64,000 bases of DNA from Halovivax gelatinilyticus (GTDB lineage Archaea > Halobacteriota > Halobacteria > Halobacteriales > Natrialbaceae). Position numbers and translations under genes: made by a program. Below are positions 34,516 through 43,020 of this stretch, in pieces. How positions within the stretch are numbered: position 1 is the first letter of the stretch; every line of letters begins with the position of its first letter. The notes beneath the pieces are model-generated. The model worked only from the letters and a program-made list of their open reading frames with translations. It did not search any database and was not told the origin of the DNA. The stretch spans positions 2,741,992 to 2,805,991 of the forward strand of contig NZ_CP101322.1 in NCBI RefSeq assembly GCF_024300625.1. Reading direction: 5' to 3'.

Positions 34516-35619
34516 TTACTGGTCCGGTTCGAAATCCACTCGAGTGAACCCTTTCGGTGGCCTTTCCTCGAAACTTCGGTTAACCCATTCATCCCAGAAC
34601 TCTGATTGGCCTTCGTACTCAACAGAGTCCCAGTCAGCCGCAGAATATCCACGGTCAGTGGGTGCTCCGCCACCATGTGCATAGTAATGACAGTCAGCGC
34701 ATAGTGTGGCTAAGTTTGCAGTCTCGTTTTTCCCACCCTGACTTCGAGGGATGATGTGATGAACTTGGAGTTCATCCTCACTGCCACAGCTGACACAGGT
34801 GTTATCGTCCCGTTCAAGCACTTCGTCTCGGCGTTTGCTCTTTGTTTCTCGATTTGCCACACCCTTTCCCGGGATATACTTGAACTTGTTAGCGTAACTG
34901 ATAGAACTATCCGTAGCCTCAGTCACGAGCTTGGTGTTGGCTCGTAAGTACGGAAAAGCGCTTTTCAACTCAATGATTTCACCCTTTTTATACTGGAATT
35001 TCCTGTCTTTATCGGCTAAGTGAGTCTGGTAGATATCGATGAGCTCCTTGTCAATTTTCCTGAGTTCCTGCACCAACCCGATCCAGTCAGGATCTACCCG
35101 TCGCATTTCGTATTTCACCCTCTCTTCCTTCTGCTTCAGTTCCTCTTGTAGTGCCGCCATTTCCGTTGTCCAATTGATCCCGCGGATATCCCCATCGTCA
35201 CGGAGCTCCGTTGTACTATCAGTCGGCGCGGCAGCCCGCCACACGGATTCGAGGTGAATGGACTGGATCCCGTTAGAACTGTACTCACTTCGGAATTCCT
35301 TCCAATCTGATTCATGGACCAAATATACCCCATCGGTTCTTCTGGTGCACCACCGCTTGAGATGTTGCACCCACTCCTTCTCACGGTCTTCCAGCTCAGG
35401 GGAGATCCGCTCTCGCCGACTGATCAACTCAAGATAGTTGTTAGGACCATTTCGGCCGAGCGTCTCTTTGAGTACCTCCACGTCACCGATATTCCGTTCC
35501 CACGAAAATGCAGTAGACCATGGAACCTTAAATTCCTGAGCGATGGCTTTGGTGGACTCGCTCAAATAATGTTCACTATCCAACTCCATCAAACGATCCT
35601 CCATCGTCTGAACAATCAC
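34516..35619 (-). CDS. HNH endonuclease domain protein
   Basis: The 367-residue protein has an N-terminal helical region (ISPELEDREKEWVQHLKRW), then a central coiled-coil-prone region (EMAALQEELKQKEERVKYEM). The HNH nuclease lies at about 270-325: CVSCGSEDELQVHHIIPRSQ, then NLATLCADCHYYAH. The two CxxC pairs bind structural zinc and the HHIIP histidine is catalytic. The C-terminal 50 residues are acidic. It is A/T-rich relative to the core genes. HNH proteins in such islands are usually restriction or homing nucleases; no cognate methyltransferase is adjacent. Flanking IS-like inverted repeats suggest it may have moved as a unit or lies between two IS relics. Confidence 0.8.
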   Translation of the reverse strand: MIVQTMEDRLMELDSEHYLSESTKAIAQEFKVPWSTAFSWERNIGDVEVLKETLGRNGPNNYLELISRRERISPELEDREKEWVQHLKRWCTRRTDGVYLVHESDWKEFRSEYSSNGIQSIHLESVWRAAAPTDSTTELRDDGDIRGINWTTEMAALQEELKQKEERVKYEMRRVDPDWIGLVQELRKIDKELIDIYQTHLADKDRKFQYKKGEIIELKSAFPYLRANTKLVTEATDSSISYANKFKYIPGKGVANRETKSKRRDEVLERDDNTCVSCGSEDELQVHHIIPRSQGGKNETANLATLCADCHYYAHGGGAPTDRGYSAADWDSVEYEGQSEFWDEWVNRSFEERPPKGFTRVDFEPDQ

Positions 35620-35782
35620 CTTTACCGGATATGAAACTACGGCTATTTGGATTATCCTGTTGAACTCATCTTCTATATTCAGCAGGTACTTTTTGATATA
35701 TGATAGTTCGATAGCTGCTTCGGTAACTACTTGACCTTTACTGAGCGATCAAGGCCTTCACAAATCGAGCCCCCAATCTCGT

Positions 35783-35845
35783 GCGGCATTCGCGCCCTCT
35801 ATTCAGCGCGCCATTTGTATCAGCCGCTGAGATTTCAAAAGAGCC
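35783..35845. repeat. IS-end relic with terminal inverted repeat, right
   Basis: 35783-35812 matches 22810-22839 (26 of 30 bp), and 35831-35845 is the inverted partner of 34257-34271. The block looks like the last part of an insertion sequence whose transposase has been lost. Confidence 0.5.
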
Positions 35846-36787
35846 AGCCAGACCGTTTCGAGTTCTCAGAGGGGTCATCTCTATGCCGAAACCACGGATC
35901 AGCTACAATGGCCAGAGGTCAATCGGCTTATCGAGAAAACCGACTCGGTGGACCGGCCCTATCAGCTCAGTATCGAGACGTCGCTTCGATCGAGAACAGG
36001 AATTCTCGTCGGTTGAAACGGCCATTCTACTGGCATGGTCCGACGGTTGCTGAAAGCGCTTGAGTCGAATGCTAAAGGTCGGGTGATTCCGTCGGTCGAA
36101 AAGGTCGGTCTGACGAGGAGTTGAGAGTATAGTTCGATCATCGACCCGACGACATCCACCGAGTTACTGGCCGAGGGTCTGGTGGCTCCCGAAGCCGAGA
36201 AAACCGACACTCCCGTCGGTCGAAACGGCAGAATTCATTTTTCGAGAGAGAATCGATGGCAATCGCCTCGAGTCGTCCGACAATCCGGCTCACCCTGTCG
36301 GGCAAGTGAATACGATATTGATAGCTCGAGAGACCTAGGGAGTGCGCGACCCGGTCCTCGGACCCGGTCATCCCGGACTGGGTGATGAGACGAATACCGG
36401 CATTTTCGTCGGTCGAAATAACGAAATTCAACGCTTGGGGTAACTCCGGTATCTGACCCATAGTGTCGGTCCCGATAGTCGGGTGAAAAGGTCGGTCAGA
36501 GGAGGCCCCACTGGCAGATCTAGCATTGCAGCAGTATTCTGGTCCCACGATCTACGTGCCATCGTCCGTCGCGGTAGACCTCTGAGTCGGCAATCCGGAC
36601 ATCTTCACCGGTCGAAATGCCTAAAATTCCGGTATTCGGGTACGACGGAAGGGCCGGGAGATTCCACGGCAGATAATCACCGACCGTCGGGTCCAGGCGT
36701 CGGTCTATAGTCCGGTCAAACGACCGGTCCGGTACCGGTCCTCTGGTATGCCAAAAACCTTGAATCTGGGACGTTAAACGGTGTTAC
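35846..36787. repeat. Long non-coding region with dispersed GTCGGTCGAAA motifs
   Basis: No supported gene occurs in about 940 bp. GTCGGTYGAAA occurs at 36008-36018, 36091-36101, 36215-36225 and 36408-36418, with ACCGGTCGAAA at 36607-36617, all in the same orientation. Most are followed within 3-7 bases by an AATTC-like or ATTC-like sequence (CGGCAGAATTC, TAACGAAATTC, TGCCTAAAATTC). A related block, GTCGGGTGA...AAAGGTCGGTC, occurs at about 36079-36110 and 36479-36497. GGTC/GACC-rich inverted sequence is at 36711-36740. Possible roles are a binding-site array, a decayed repeat cluster or a non-coding RNA. Confidence 0.5.
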
Positions 36788-37798
36788 ATGGCAAATCCAT
36801 TATTCTCGACGTATGCCCAGGGCGAGAACCGCGTCACGTCCACGCTAATGGCCGTACTCGAGAACATCAACAACCAGTTGACCGAGGACTTGCTCGAAGC
36901 AGTCCTCGACGAGTCCGACCTCGCACTGGTCACTTTCGATAACCAGCTCGTCGGTGATGGGTCCGTCCCGGATGCCGGAATCCGAAGCTCGGCATCGTTG
37001 TTGTTCGAGACGAAGACGCGCCCGAACGAAGTCGACGTGGGCCAGCTGCGTGAGCACCTTTCGTATCTGGACGATGAGGATGCGGATACCGAACGGCTTG
37101 TCGTACTAACTCCCGACCACGAGGAGCCGCCAGCGCTAGGCGACATAGACGATCGAGTGGTTTGGGCGAATTTCGACAATGTGGTAAATGCGGTCGAGTC
37201 GATTCTAGCCCGTGATCCGGGCAGCACCGAGCAATCGTTCGCCGTCCCGACCGAACGGGAGGCGTTCCTGCTCCGGGAACTCGTCCGGTTCCTCTACGAA
37301 GACGCAGGTGGACAGCTGGTGAGTGGAGAGGAGGATCGGGTGCTGGTGGTCGGTGCAAGGAAAGCGTGGCCGGAGTTCGAAGCCCACGGACTCTATTTCT
37401 GCCAGCCGAACCGGTCGTTCAAGCCGTCCCGATACCTCGCGTTCTACACCGACGGGGAGATCAAACCGATCGTACCAAAGATCACTGATTCGATCGAGAC
37501 CGTCGAATTGACCCGGGAGGGCGTGGAAAACGCGACGTCGGTCACTGAGGTGCAACGTGAGGCTCTGCGAAATGCGGTGGACGGACTTGAGGCAGCAGAT
37601 GCAGACCGGTACGGAAGCGATCAAAAGGTCATATTCTTGGATGAGGACTCGGAAATCAAACTCGACGGACCAGTTTCGAACGACAAGACTGCTGAAGGGT
37701 CCGATCGGACCGTTGCGTTTGTCCAGGGCCATCGGTACGTGTCGGCTTCGGCGTTACGAGAGAGTCCCTTGACGACATCCGCGCTGGAAGACAGCTGA
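36788..37798 (+). CDS. PD-(D/E)XK nuclease-like protein of the defence island
   Basis: The 336-residue protein begins MANPLFSTYAQGENRVTSTL, typical of a family in which an N-terminal EN(R/Q)VT motif precedes the nuclease fold. The active-site-like residues are Asp near 63 (SVPDAGI) and E-x-K at about 74-76 in LLFETKTRPNEVDVGQLREH, followed by the conserved Gln in GQL. The middle and C-terminal parts (VVGARKAWPEFEAHGLYFCQ; RYLAFYTDGEIKPIVPKI) form a second alpha/beta domain. It is likely a DNA nuclease in defence, but no modification partner is adjacent. It is convergent with the next gene and separated by 16 bp. Confidence 0.7.
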   Translation: MANPLFSTYAQGENRVTSTLMAVLENINNQLTEDLLEAVLDESDLALVTFDNQLVGDGSVPDAGIRSSASLLFETKTRPNEVDVGQLREHLSYLDDEDADTERLVVLTPDHEEPPALGDIDDRVVWANFDNVVNAVESILARDPGSTEQSFAVPTEREAFLLRELVRFLYEDAGGQLVSGEEDRVLVVGARKAWPEFEAHGLYFCQPNRSFKPSRYLAFYTDGEIKPIVPKITDSIETVELTREGVENATSVTEVQREALRNAVDGLEAADADRYGSDQKVIFLDEDSEIKLDGPVSNDKTAEGSDRTVAFVQGHRYVSASALRESPLTTSALEDS

Positions 37799-37814
37799 GT
37801 AAGGGCAAAGAAGG

Positions 37815-39506
37815 TCAGTAGAGGATGCCGACTAGGATGCAGCGCTCCTGATTCTCTCCGATAGGTAAATTCACCAGTTCAAAGTCTGTGTAGTTCATGT
37901 CACGTTCCTCCAGCCGATCCAACACGTGCTTCTGGATGCTCGATACGCGGTCGTCGCCCCATCGCCCTTTGCGAAGACCGTCGACACGCCGGCTCCCTTC
38001 GTCGATTCCCCAGAGGAAGACCTTCTCGTCGTGGTTCCGACTCTCCTTTTCGATGTTGTCGACGATGCTCGTTGCGGTGTCCTCTTTCCCGAGGTCGTCT
38101 TTGTCCTTGTACTCGATCAGGCCGTCACCCTCCTGTTCCTTGGTCGTAACCACGTCATGTTGCCGGGTAGCGCCGTGGTTCAAGTTGATCAGTTGATTGA
38201 GGCCATTCTTGTACCCGATGCTGACGCATTCGGAATCGGCGAGGGCGTGAAGGAAGACGAACCCGAGACAACGACGGAGCGTTTGTCCCGTTGCGTTATC
38301 GAGATGGTCGTGGATCGTGTTGAGCAACTGCGCTCTCTCGGGGGCGATTTCCTCTATGTCGATGTTGAGGAGCGAGAGCCCATTGAGGACGTATTCGTTC
38401 GAGGCGAAGGGCTCTGATGGATGATACAGTGAGAAATCCGTGGTATCAATTAAGTCATGAAAGATGTCTTCGGCGAAGTTGGCGCCGAGCCTGATCGTAT
38501 TGTTCGCGTACATCACGTGGATGTGGTCCGGGAGTTCGCCTTTGGGGCGGATGTCCCGCTGACCCTCATCGTCCTCGATGATGACTTCGGTCTTCCGGTC
38601 GACAATGTCGATGCCGTCACCGTAGATGGAGGCGACCTCTTCGCCGGGGAGACGTCTGAGGTCGTTGTACCGGCGCCCCTGTCCGTCGAGCTCGTAGCTG
38701 TATTCCTTGAACTCGCTCATGAAAGATTGGGGTACCTCGTAGGTGCTGCGACCCCATCGGATCTCCTTGATGTTGTGCGACCGGCCGTTTGAGAGGTCGA
38801 GTTTTCCGTTCTGGAACCGGAGCGACTCTTGTTGAAGCCACCGCTCCTCCATCTGATCGTTCCCGAACTCGAATTTGCACTCAACGCCGCTCTTGCCCTC
38901 GTAGTGGCAAATAATCTGGACGCTCTTCCGCCGGTAGTTGAACCGCTTCTGGCTGACGCCGAGGAAGTTGCGGAAAGAGCCCGAGTCTGTGTCGGTGAAG
39001 TGAGAAAACTTAATCTCAGGTCCCAAGTCCTCGAAGTAGGCGGCACTGAGGATGTTGTCGACGTCAAGGAAGCGACGCACTAGCTCCACGTCGCCGCTCT
39101 CCTCCTGTATCGACATCCCCCGCTCTGTCTTCACGTGGGCGAGCAGGAAATCCGAGCAGTAGCAAACCAGCATCGCGTACTTGTCCTTCGTCCGCTGTTT
39201 GGACTGCAAGGAGTCACAGAAGTTGGCGAGGAACAACTTGACATTAGTGTTGGTATTCGGGCCGTTTTCTATTATGTCGGAAGCGGAGTCGTAGGCGACC
39301 TCCCCCATATTCGCCTCGTCGAGGCTGGTCGGGTACTTCAGCTTCTTGTCCTTGATGTATTCCAGTAGATCCTCGACCTCGGCAGTTTGGGGAACTGTCG
39401 TTTCGTCCGGCTTTGGGATGCCGCGTGCATCGATCTTGATCGGACGAAAATACACCCGGGCAACCTCGGGGGCGGCTTCCTCGCCGAACGTCTGCTGTTT
39501 CGACAT
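37815..39506 (-). CDS. Large protein with a possible Schlafen/AlbA_2-like C-terminus
   Basis: From ATG 39506 (MSKQQTFGEEAAPEVARVYF) the protein has 563 residues. The first 430 residues have no family I can name; they include DNSxT-like segments and many aromatic and acidic strands. The C-terminal 130 residues read DGLIEYKDKDDLGKEDTATS, then VFLWGIDEGSRRVDGLRKG. This resembles AlbA_2/Schlafen domains (an E-x-K start, a helix, then a hydrophobic strand and G(I/V)D-G). Schlafen-type domains are nucleic-acid-binding or tRNA-cleaving. The assignment is tentative. It lies between two other candidate defence genes. Confidence 0.45.
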   Translation of the reverse strand: MSKQQTFGEEAAPEVARVYFRPIKIDARGIPKPDETTVPQTAEVEDLLEYIKDKKLKYPTSLDEANMGEVAYDSASDIIENGPNTNTNVKLFLANFCDSLQSKQRTKDKYAMLVCYCSDFLLAHVKTERGMSIQEESGDVELVRRFLDVDNILSAAYFEDLGPEIKFSHFTDTDSGSFRNFLGVSQKRFNYRRKSVQIICHYEGKSGVECKFEFGNDQMEERWLQQESLRFQNGKLDLSNGRSHNIKEIRWGRSTYEVPQSFMSEFKEYSYELDGQGRRYNDLRRLPGEEVASIYGDGIDIVDRKTEVIIEDDEGQRDIRPKGELPDHIHVMYANNTIRLGANFAEDIFHDLIDTTDFSLYHPSEPFASNEYVLNGLSLLNIDIEEIAPERAQLLNTIHDHLDNATGQTLRRCLGFVFLHALADSECVSIGYKNGLNQLINLNHGATRQHDVVTTKEQEGDGLIEYKDKDDLGKEDTATSIVDNIEKESRNHDEKVFLWGIDEGSRRVDGLRKGRWGDDRVSSIQKHVLDRLEERDMNYTDFELVNLPIGENQERCILVGILY

Positions 39507-39614
39507 AGGACGGCGACCTCGTTCACCATGCACTTCTTACTGAAACATCATTACTGTTGTGTGACCACTCATTCGAGTCCGACTATATCAATCAGTGAGG
39601 GTGTCCCAATATGG

Positions 39615-40349
39615 TCAGGCGTGGAGGAGCGCCCACTGGAAGACTTCCAACACCAACAAGTAGAGGACGAAGAGAACGCTCAACGCGGTGAACGCTGGTA
39701 TGGCTACCTCCTTGGCGTGTTGCCATGAATACATTTTATATGCCGGCTTTTTCGTCTCAGCGTTGACCTCCTCAGGCAGTTTTGAGACGACTCCATCCAA
39801 ATGCTTGCCGCCGACGATTGCGACCACCCGGTCGGCGCCCTCCGCCGCCTCAACGATCTTGTTTGCCATTATCTGGTCCCTATTAACCTCGTCGTCCGAT
39901 CGCTCCATGTCGTGAACTCTAAGGACAAAGACCGGGAGAATCGCCGCAGCGAGCAAGAGGACAGCACCGCCTAGTGTATCCCCTGTGAAGAGTCCCCAAA
40001 ACACGCTCACTGTGAAGATGCCATAGAATAGGACTGCTGCCACGACCTCCACCAGCGGATTCGCGTTCTTGACCAGTTCAGCATCAGACTCTCGCGTTGC
40101 GTAGACCTCGGCCTCCTGAGCGTCAGCGAGATCCACGAGTATGCGGTGGTCCGAGTAGAGAGTCTCGAACAGAATGAGGCCGACGATGAACATGGCGGTG
40201 GCGTACCAACTCCGCAGAAGCCCGTACTCTGCGTCTTCTCGTTCTCCCTCGAGGACGAGTGCATCGATTCCCTCAACCAGCAACTCGCGTTCCTCAGCAA
40301 GGTCACTCTCGCTAGTGTGAATTTCCCCTTTAATGACTACTTCTGTCAC
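39615..40349 (-). CDS. TraB/TIKI-like membrane protein
   Basis: I use the GTG at 40347-40349 (VTEVVIKGEIHTSESDLAEE) because the TATA box of the divergent gene overlaps the longer ATG start at 40436; this gives 244 residues. The N-terminal segment VVIKGEIHTSESD, followed by EGIDALVLEGERED, and the later GADRVVAIVGGKHLDGVV match the conserved G-x-x-H and (V)GxxH motifs of the TraB/PrgY/TIKI superfamily, proposed metalloproteases or regulators. Four membrane helices are present, two in the middle and two around the final motif (VAIPAFTALSVLFVLYLLVL). Its presence in a defence island suggests a membrane-acting effector, but this is inference. Confidence 0.55.
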   Translation of the reverse strand: MTEVVIKGEIHTSESDLAEERELLVEGIDALVLEGEREDAEYGLLRSWYATAMFIVGLILFETLYSDHRILVDLADAQEAEVYATRESDAELVKNANPLVEVVAAVLFYGIFTVSVFWGLFTGDTLGGAVLLLAAAILPVFVLRVHDMERSDDEVNRDQIMANKIVEAAEGADRVVAIVGGKHLDGVVSKLPEEVNAETKKPAYKMYSWQHAKEVAIPAFTALSVLFVLYLLVLEVFQWALLHA

Positions 40350-40428
40350 AATTGCCAAAGAGCAGGTTGAGGCTATTAGTTTTTCTCGAAGCGATAAGAA
40401 AACCGGCGATGCCCATCGCAACTGCGCT

Positions 40429-40434
40429 ATATTC
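40429..40434 (+). promoter_or_regulatory. TATA box of the NucS-EVE gene
   Basis: TATATT lies 27-32 bp before the ATG at 40461 in an A/T-rich context. It would give a very short leader. The position argues against the 40436 start for the divergent TraB-like gene. Confidence 0.5.
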
Positions 40435-40460
40435 ATAAGAACCTGATAGAGAATTACCGT

Positions 40461-41540
40461 ATGCCAATTGAGTTCGGACTCTGGCGGATCGATGGCGATG
40501 AAAGACGACTCTCCTCGACGAAACTTGATCAGGAGTCGAGGCTAGAGGACCTCATCGAGAAGGACCCAAACCTTCTCGGCCGAGATCTGCTGATAATCGG
40601 TCGGCAGGTCAGAACCGCCAGTGGAAACTTCATCGATCTGTTGGGGATCGACGCCGACGGCGACCTCCACGTGATCGAGCTCAAGCGCGATCGAACGCCC
40701 CGAGACGTCGTCGCACAGGCGCTCGATTACGCATCGTGGGTTCGGGGACAGACGTACAACGACATCAAGGAGATTCACGACAGCTACGCCGACGGAGAGG
40801 CCTTCGAATCCGCATTTGGAGAACGGTTCAACTCGGCCCGTCCGGAGGACGAATCGGGTGTCCCCGAGGACGTCAATCAGAGGCACACGGTGACGATCGT
40901 CTCCTCAGAACTCGACGCTGCGACCGAGCGTATCATCCAGTACCTCTCGGAGGAGTACAGCGTGCCCATCAATGCGGTCCGGTTCAACTACTACGAGGAC
41001 AACAATCGAGAGTACATCGGACGGACGTGGCTCATCGATCCCAAAGAGACCTCCGAGCAACCAGGGAAGAAAGAATCATGGAACGGACGTGATTACTACG
41101 TTTCGTTTGGCGAGTCACCTCAACGATCCTGGGAAGATGCGAGAAAATACGGTTTCATTTCGGGAGGACAAGGTGAATGGTATAGTCGAACCCTCGGTCA
41201 ACTCTCGCCCGGAGACCGCGTTTTCGTTCACGCTCCCTCAGAAGGGTACGTCGGCGTTGGAGAGGTCACCCGGGAGAAGACGCCGGTCAAGGAGTTCACC
41301 GTGGACGAGGATGGGGAGCGGAGCATTCTCAAGGAGGATCTCGATGCTGACCGGATTGACGAAAACATGGAGGATCCCGAACAACGCGAGTATCTCGTGG
41401 GTGTCGACTGGACCGACACCCGACCAATATCCGAGGCGTATTGGGAGACTGGAATGTACGCAAACCAAAATACGGTAACTAAGCTCCGGAATCAGTTCAC
41501 GCTCAATCGGCTATACGACGTATTCGACGTTTCCGAGTAG
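40461..41540 (+). CDS. NucS-like nuclease fused to an EVE/PUA-like domain
   Basis: The 359-residue protein has an N-terminal half similar to archaeal NucS/DUF91 nucleases. LEDLIEKDPNLLGRDLLIIG is followed by the PD-(D/E)XK core FIDLLGIDADGDLHVIELKR (Asp, then Glu-x-Lys) and the conserved DVVAQALDYASWV helix. The C-terminal part from about residue 205 (YYVSFGESPQRSWEDARKYG, then LSPGDRVFVHAPSEGYVGVG) resembles EVE/PUA-like domains, which read modified bases. The combination suggests a nuclease that recognises modified DNA, as in type IV restriction. It is a single-gene unit with its own promoter and is convergent with the Mrr-like gene. Confidence 0.75.
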   Translation: MPIEFGLWRIDGDERRLSSTKLDQESRLEDLIEKDPNLLGRDLLIIGRQVRTASGNFIDLLGIDADGDLHVIELKRDRTPRDVVAQALDYASWVRGQTYNDIKEIHDSYADGEAFESAFGERFNSARPEDESGVPEDVNQRHTVTIVSSELDAATERIIQYLSEEYSVPINAVRFNYYEDNNREYIGRTWLIDPKETSEQPGKKESWNGRDYYVSFGESPQRSWEDARKYGFISGGQGEWYSRTLGQLSPGDRVFVHAPSEGYVGVGEVTREKTPVKEFTVDEDGERSILKEDLDADRIDENMEDPEQREYLVGVDWTDTRPISEAYWETGMYANQNTVTKLRNQFTLNRLYDVFDVSE

Positions 41541-41573
41541 TCGTCCAAAACCGGATGACAGAGGGTTCAGAAA

Positions 41574-42437
41574 CTAGTCAGTATCGACAAGTAAGATATC
41601 ACGTTTCACGTCGCCAAGTGATCGATGCGCTCTCTCGTCATCCAGCGGATCGACAAGCTTGATTTCGAACTGATCAGCAATATCGATCAGGTAGCTGGAG
41701 GATACAGCTCTGGATGGGTTTTCCTGTGATACTCCTTCCAGCAGCGTGTAGCGCGTGTCGTCGATCTTCACCTGCTCGTCATTGAACTCCGTGCATATCT
41801 TCCCGGTCTTTGAAGCAGATTCCGTCGCCGCATTGAGGTGTTCTCGGACCGTTTCACCGACCGGATAGCCGTTGGCATCCAGAATCTCGGTATCCCATGG
41901 TTCGGTGCCGTGATGAACGTCACGAAGCCTGGTCCAGTTTCCGTGAGGGTCTTGACCTGCAGGACAAACACGAACGACGTGCCGGTACTTCGGATACTTG
42001 ATAGTGAGATCTAATTCCGTGGAAATCGGCTGCGGTTCCACCTCCTCGTCGTCAACCTCGTCGATCTGGAAGATCCGGATATCGCATCCTTTCGCGATCT
42101 CCCGTGCGCCTTTATGGAATCCACTTTTCGACACCACGACTGCCTGGTCTGCATCCGAGTACTGGAGATAGAAGGCCATGCTCGCGAGGATGTCCTGATC
42201 GATCGGGTCCTTGTGCAGTTTGCACTCGACCAGGGTTGTGATCTCGTCTTCAGCACCCTCGCTTTCGACGAGAACATCGATCTGCTTCTCGCCGAACGCG
42301 TAGGAATATTGCTCGTCGTGGGCTACGTTGTGAATGCCTGGTTCGTGTTTGAGCTGGCCGGCGATGATCGCGGACACCATCCGCTCGTACTCCTCGGCCT
42401 CGACATCCTCCCAGTCATCGACGTCAAACTCAGCCAT
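41574..42437 (-). CDS. Mrr-like restriction endonuclease domain protein
   Basis: From ATG 42437 the protein has 287 residues. The nuclease domain has the core KQIDVLVESEGAEDEITTLV followed by ECKLHKDPIDQDILASM (Asp, then Glu-x-Lys) and a C-terminal ADQAVVVSKSGFHKGARE strand and helix, as in Mrr_cat proteins. EEYERMVSAIIAG at the N-terminus is the usual first helix. The second half (from PISTELDLTIKYP) is an extra alpha/beta region perhaps for substrate recognition. Mrr-type enzymes cut modified DNA. It is convergent with the NucS-EVE gene, whose predicted role is similar. Confidence 0.75.
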   Translation of the reverse strand: MAEFDVDDWEDVEAEEYERMVSAIIAGQLKHEPGIHNVAHDEQYSYAFGEKQIDVLVESEGAEDEITTLVECKLHKDPIDQDILASMAFYLQYSDADQAVVVSKSGFHKGAREIAKGCDIRIFQIDEVDDEEVEPQPISTELDLTIKYPKYRHVVRVCPAGQDPHGNWTRLRDVHHGTEPWDTEILDANGYPVGETVREHLNAATESASKTGKICTEFNDEQVKIDDTRYTLLEGVSQENPSRAVSSSYLIDIADQFEIKLVDPLDDERAHRSLGDVKRDILLVDTD

Positions 42438-43020
42438 GACTTCGGTCGTTAGCAATAATCAGTACGTGGGTGGACATAAATGGTGAGAAATACGGGAACA
42501 GGCCGGCTACCATTCGTGTTCGGTTAATCTTACTTCCCACTTCAATCCTGGCTATCCGAGATGGTGAAACGATCGAGAGACTGCGCGATCTTTTCACTCC
42601 AAGTCGAGCAAGGAATCGACGAGTAATAATGTGGGATAATAGACAAAAAACCTGGCCAGAACGTACCAATCGTACGACTCTCTATCCTCTCATATCCAAA
42701 TACTGCCTTCGAATACGTGTATATCGTGGCTCACTCTTTCGATTACCTCCCGAAAATACACCTACGGGAGTAGGACTAAGCAAAGATTATACTATTCGGG
42801 CTTAGTGATGGGTACATCTGATGCCTCGAAAGCAAATTGCGAATACTATGTGGCGCCTTACTCGGGGTACCCTCACTGGATTCGGTTTCACTGTTTTTGA
42901 CATCCATGGGTCCCGGGAAGTGAAAGCTTCCAAATCCCAAAGTGCCACTCAAACGATCATCGGCAATAATGATTATAAGGAGTTGGTGATCGTATCAAAA
43001 CACGACCACGGGGGCGGAAT
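42438..43020. other. A/T-rich intergenic region before the DUF499 operon
   Basis: About 580 bp, clearly A/T-richer than the coding DNA on the right. A 67-codon frame at 42821-43024 has its stop overlapping the DUF499 ATG (ATGA), which could mean a short leader gene, but its translation has no family resemblance and starts within promoter-like sequence. GGGGGCGGA just before 43021 is a good ribosome-binding site. Otherwise nothing is seen. Confidence 0.35.

Noticed and set aside
36008-36617. Possible CRISPR array
   Set aside because: Motifs are only 11 bp long with irregular spacing of about 80-200 bp, and no cas genes are in the window.
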